This document shows positions 16,377 through 18,347 of a stretch of 18,347 bases of DNA, in pieces. The stretch is from an uncultured Campylobacter sp. (GTDB lineage Bacteria; Campylobacterota; Campylobacteria; Campylobacterales; Campylobacteraceae), in the NCBI RefSeq assembly GCF_937997465.1, contig NZ_CALKTQ010000301.1, positions 1 through 18,347 of the forward strand, in the 5' to 3' direction. Numbering within the stretch: position 1 is the first letter of the stretch; the number at the start of each line of letters is the position of its first letter. The translations under genes were made by a program, and so were the position numbers. Below the pieces are notes generated by a model, which had not been told where the DNA came from, searched no databases, and saw nothing but the letters and a program-made list of their open reading frames with translations.

Positions 16377-16496
16377 TTGAGCAGGAACTACGACGAAAAT
16401 CCGCTAGTTTTACAGGACGATTTTTACCGCATCGCACTTAGCTGCGCATTTTTATTTAGTGCTAACCTTTTTTATGGCGTTTTTGATATTTTTTAG
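16377..16496 (+). pseudogene. N-terminal fragment of the downstream membrane gene, in another frame
   Basis: A 39-codon open frame starting with TTG at 16377, with AAAGGA at 16365-16370 at ideal spacing. It translates as M-S-R-N-Y-D-E-N-P-L-V-L-Q-D-D-F-Y-R then I-A-L-S-C-A-F-L-F-S-A-N-L-F-Y-G, a soluble head running into a membrane segment, and stops at TAG 16494-16496. Removing one T from the T6 at 16489-16494 joins it to the longer frame as D-I-F-S-G-M-V-D-W. The T6 at 16468-16473 would also work. The good ribosome-binding site here, and none at the GTG of the longer frame, supports one gene split by a frameshift. Confidence 0.55.
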
Positions 16497-17058
16497 CGGC
16501 ATGGTAGATTGGCAAAGCGGCTCATTTTGGGAGGTTTTTAGGGCAGAGGCGATGCGAGACCCTAGGTTTGCTTCGATGTTTGGTAGCGGTATTCTTATGA
16601 ATATTTTAGCCGCCGCCGACCTAATCAAAAAACTCAAAAATCCCTCGCTCGTTTACCTTTACGAGGATAAAATTTACCAAACCAAAAAGGGAGTAACGAT
16701 AAATTTAGCAGATATCGCCCAAATGCGAAAATCGCCCTATCAAATTTTAGGAGCGATACCAAAGAAACCGCTTTCCGCGGTAGTGATCCCGTTTATGTTC
16801 GTATTGGCCGCATTTATTTTTTATGCGCTGATTTTTATCGTAAAATGCGTGCTTAGAGCCTTTGATAAGGACGTAAATTTAAGCTACTTTTGCAACCTTG
16901 CCCTGTTTAGCCAAACGAGCGTTATAAATATTTATTTCATCTCAAAATCAGACTACGCCGCGGTTCGGGAGTATTTTGCGGCGAAACTGGGCGCCGATAT
17001 CGAGGATGCGCCCTGGACGATCAAATTTTACGACGCCAGAAACATTCAGCGGCCTTAA
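16459..17058 (+). CDS. Hypothetical membrane protein, probably missing its true N-terminus
   Basis: I do not recognise this 199-residue protein. As drawn it starts at GTG 16459 without a ribosome-binding site; an in-frame ATG lies at 16474. The first residues (LTFFMAFLIFFSGMV) are hydrophobic. A soluble part follows with L-V-Y-L-Y-E-D-K-I-Y-Q and G-V-T-I-N-L-A-D-I-A-Q-M, a strand-rich pattern reminiscent of small PH-like membrane proteins, though this is only an impression. A clear membrane segment runs at about residues 105-132 (A-V-V-I-P-F-M-F-V-L-A-A-F-I-F-Y-A-L-I-F-I), a weaker hydrophobic stretch covers about 140-160, and the tail is soluble (Y-F-A-A-K-L-G-A-D-I-E-D). The start probably belongs at TTG 16377 in another frame, joined through a T-tract slip. 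Codon use resembles the neighbours, so recent acquisition is not indicated. Confidence 0.6.
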   Translation: MLTFFMAFLIFFSGMVDWQSGSFWEVFRAEAMRDPRFASMFGSGILMNILAAADLIKKLKNPSLVYLYEDKIYQTKKGVTINLADIAQMRKSPYQILGAIPKKPLSAVVIPFMFVLAAFIFYALIFIVKCVLRAFDKDVNLSYFCNLALFSQTSVINIYFISKSDYAAVREYFAAKLGADIEDAPWTIKFYDARNIQRP

Positions 17059-17099
17059 ATTTGACGCTCGTTCTCGTCTTTATCTCGCGTCAAATTTAA
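17055..17099. repeat. 13-bp inverted repeat overlapping the stop of the hypothetical gene
   Basis: TTAAATTTGACGC (17055-17067) and GCGTCAAATTTAA (17087-17099) are perfect inverted copies around a 19-nt loop. The left arm includes the TAA stop of the preceding gene. The arms carry the same TAAATTTGACGC word seen in the spacer after cmeC. It is AT-rich and lacks a following T-run, so terminator function is uncertain. Confidence 0.6.
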
Positions 17100-17223
17100 C
17101 CGAGCAAGGATACAAATTTGTCCCGAGTCGGCGTCAAATTCGGATTTATTTTGCCGATTTTCATCCAAAATGCGAAAATTTTAATTTTTAAATTTTCTAA
17201 AACCTTAAGAAATCAAACTAAGT

Positions 17224-17240
17224 TTAGGATATATTTTATC
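17224..17240 (-). repeat. Left copy of 17-nt inverted repeat upstream of nifS
   Basis: TTAGGATATATTTTATC is the exact reverse complement of GATAAAATATATCCTAA at 17403-17419. With the next base it contains the dyad GGATA-N5-TATCT, an imperfect version of the palindrome in the right copy. It lies about 135 nt upstream of the likely nifS -10. Confidence 0.65.
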
Positions 17241-17373
17241 TTTTTATATCAAATTTGACCGAAACGACGATGTTTTGCTTACTTGATAAGGAATTTCAAT
17301 ATATAAACTCTATCAAAAACTGGCTAAATTTGAAAAAACTAAGCTAAAATTTTAATCAAAAATTTATAAAATT

Positions 17374-17382
17374 TGTTATATT
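17374..17382 (+). promoter_or_regulatory. Probable extended -10 promoter for nifS
   Basis: TGTTATATT is an extended -10 (TGn followed by TATATT) after a T-rich run. Transcription would start near 17389, placing the right-hand operator-like repeat (17402-17419) and the AAAGG ribosome-binding site (17425-17429) inside the leader. Confidence 0.6.
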
Positions 17383-17401
17383 ATCGTCGCGAAAATAAAA
17401 G

Positions 17402-17419
17402 GGATAAAATATATCCTAA
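17402..17419 (+). repeat. Right copy of the inverted repeat, with a GGATA-N5-TATCC palindrome
   Basis: GGATA (17402-17406) and TATCC (17412-17416) form a perfect dyad around AAATA. The segment 17403-17419 is the exact inverted copy of 17224-17240. It sits between the predicted transcription start and the ribosome-binding site of nifS, a classic place for a repressor to block transcription. The regulator is unknown. Confidence 0.6.
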
Positions 17420-17435
17420 TTGATAAAGGTCAAGC

Positions 17436-18347
17436 GTGAGAGTATATCTAGACAACAATGCCACGACGATGGTCGATCCCGAAGCTTTCGAGCTTATGAA
17501 GCCGTTTTTTTGCGAAAAATACGGCAACCCAAACTCGCTTCATAGATTCGGCTCCGAGACGCACCCGGCACTTCGCCGCGCGATGGATCAGCTCTATGCC
17601 GGCATAAACGCGAGCGATAACGACGACATCGTGGTCACTGGCTGCGCCACCGAAAGCAACAACTGGGTGGCTAAGGGCGTATTTTTCGATCATATATTAA
17701 ATAAAGACAAAGATCACGTCATAATTAGCGCCGTCGAGCACCCGGCGATCTCGGCGACATTTGAGTTTCTCAAAAAATACGGCGTTCGCGTGAGCCGCGT
17801 GCCAGTAAACGAAAACGGCCTGCTCGATCCAAACGACCTAAGAAAGCTCATCGACGACAAAACCGCGCTCGTTAGCATCATGTGGGCAAATAACGAAACG
17901 GGCACCATTTTCCCGATCAAAGAGTGCGCGGCGATCGCCCACGAGCACGGCGCACTATTTCACACCGACGCAACGCAAACCGTCGGCAAGATCAAGATAA
18001 ACGTGCGCGAGATGGGCATGGACTTTATGAGCTTTTCGGCGCATAAATTTCACGGACCAAAGGGCGTGGGCGGCCTATACATCAAGGATTCACAAAAGCT
18101 AACTAGTCTGCTTCATGGCGGCGAACACATGGGCGGCAGACGCAGCGGAACGCTCGATGTCGCGGGCATCGTCGGCATGGCACAAGCACTGGAAAATAGC
18201 AATAAACTAATCGAGTTTGAAAATCTGCACGTTAGACGCCTGCGCGACAAGCTCGAGGACGCTCTACTACAGCTACCCGACGTCTCGGTCGTGGGAGAGC
18301 GCGCTCACAGGCTACCAAACACCACCCTAGCCGCCATAAAAGGCGTC
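17436..18347 (+). CDS. nifS: Cysteine desulfurase NifS, truncated at the window end
   Basis: The first 304 residues of a PLP-dependent cysteine desulfurase, which moves sulfur from cysteine to a scaffold for Fe-S cluster assembly. Visible signatures are Y-L-D-N-N-A-T-T (4-11), N-P-N-S-L-H-R-F-G (31-39), A-T-E-S-N-N (71-76), A-V-E-H-P-A (99-104), N-N-E-T-G-T (152-157), H-T-D-A-T-Q (176-181), and the PLP lysine K204 in S-A-H-K-F-H-G-P-K-G-V-G-G. G-G-R-R-S-G-T-L-D-V (233-242) closes the cofactor region. S-A-H-K-F-H-G, rather than S-G-H-K, is typical of epsilonproteobacterial NifS. The start is GTG at 17436 with AAAGG at 17425-17429. The catalytic-loop cysteine and C-terminus lie beyond the window, and a nifU partner would be expected just downstream. 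Confidence 0.93.
   Translation, partial: MRVYLDNNATTMVDPEAFELMKPFFCEKYGNPNSLHRFGSETHPALRRAMDQLYAGINASDNDDIVVTGCATESNNWVAKGVFFDHILNKDKDHVIISAVEHPAISATFEFLKKYGVRVSRVPVNENGLLDPNDLRKLIDDKTALVSIMWANNETGTIFPIKECAAIAHEHGALFHTDATQTVGKIKINVREMGMDFMSFSAHKFHGPKGVGGLYIKDSQKLTSLLHGGEHMGGRRSGTLDVAGIVGMAQALENSNKLIEFENLHVRRLRDKLEDALLQLPDVSVVGERAHRLPNTTLAAIKGV

Larger units (their letters stand above)
17059..17435. other. AT-rich intergenic region upstream of nifS
   Basis: About 377 bases without a credible gene; the open frame 16976-17191 mostly overlaps the preceding gene in another frame and shows no domain. The region holds a 13-bp inverted repeat at its left end, a second GCGTCAAATT word near 17130, an AT-only hairpin (17174-17197), two inverted copies of a 17-mer, and the nifS promoter and ribosome-binding site. 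Confidence 0.7.

Noticed and set aside
16976..17191. Plus-strand 71-codon open frame overlapping the hypothetical membrane gene
   Set aside because: Most of the overlap is coding in another frame, the tail runs through the intergenic inverted repeat, and there is no domain.
17224..17419. The 17-nt inverted repeats as ends of an insertion sequence
   Set aside because: Only about 160 bases lie between them, with no open frame and no clear target-site duplication outside them. A paired operator fits the promoter context better, though a tiny non-coding element is not excluded.

Overview
The window reads as chromosomal DNA from a Campylobacter, probably one of the less AT-rich, human-associated species (C. 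rectus / C. showae / C. curvus type). The signs are a CmeR-CmeABC efflux locus with a near-perfect CmeR operator, the tig-clpP-def / folE-fliI neighbourhood that I recall from C. jejuni, a NIF-type cysteine desulfurase, T-rich TATAAT promoters, and extreme over-use of the word AAATTT. The species assignment is inference; the genus rests on gene content and order.

Layout. (1) 33-6475, plus strand: a TetR repressor (cmeR), a promoter carrying a 16-bp inverted-repeat operator, then the tripartite RND pump cmeA-cmeB-cmeC as overlapping genes, closed by an intrinsic terminator at 6487-6514. (2) 6515-7239: a gene-free stretch full of AAATTT-cored repeats and hairpins. (3) 14216 down to 7240, minus strand: a seven-gene tightly packed run, tig, clpP, a degenerate GGDEF protein, def, comM/yifB, a bifunctional NAD(P)H-hydrate repair gene, and purN. 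Most junctions overlap by 1, 4 or 19 nt; the only gap is 10 nt. (4) 14356-16262, plus strand, divergent from tig: folE and the flagellar export ATPase gene fliI, which share one base. (5) 16377-17058: an unrecognised small membrane protein whose N-terminus appears to lie in another frame, separated by a T-tract frameshift. (6) 17059-17435: AT-rich regulatory DNA with a 17-nt perfect inverted repeat pair. (7) 17436 to the window end: the start of nifS.

Functionally, region 1 is a self-contained envelope efflux system under its own repressor. The minus-strand run begins with nascent-chain handling (trigger factor, ClpP, peptide deformylase) and continues into DNA processing, cofactor repair and purine synthesis. 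The gene between clpP and def looks like a catalytically dead GGDEF protein that keeps a c-di-GMP inhibitory-site motif. The points most worth a second look are that protein, the frameshifted membrane gene, the paired operator-like repeats before nifS and the repeat-rich spacer after cmeC. I found no mobile element, CRISPR array, tRNA or rRNA.
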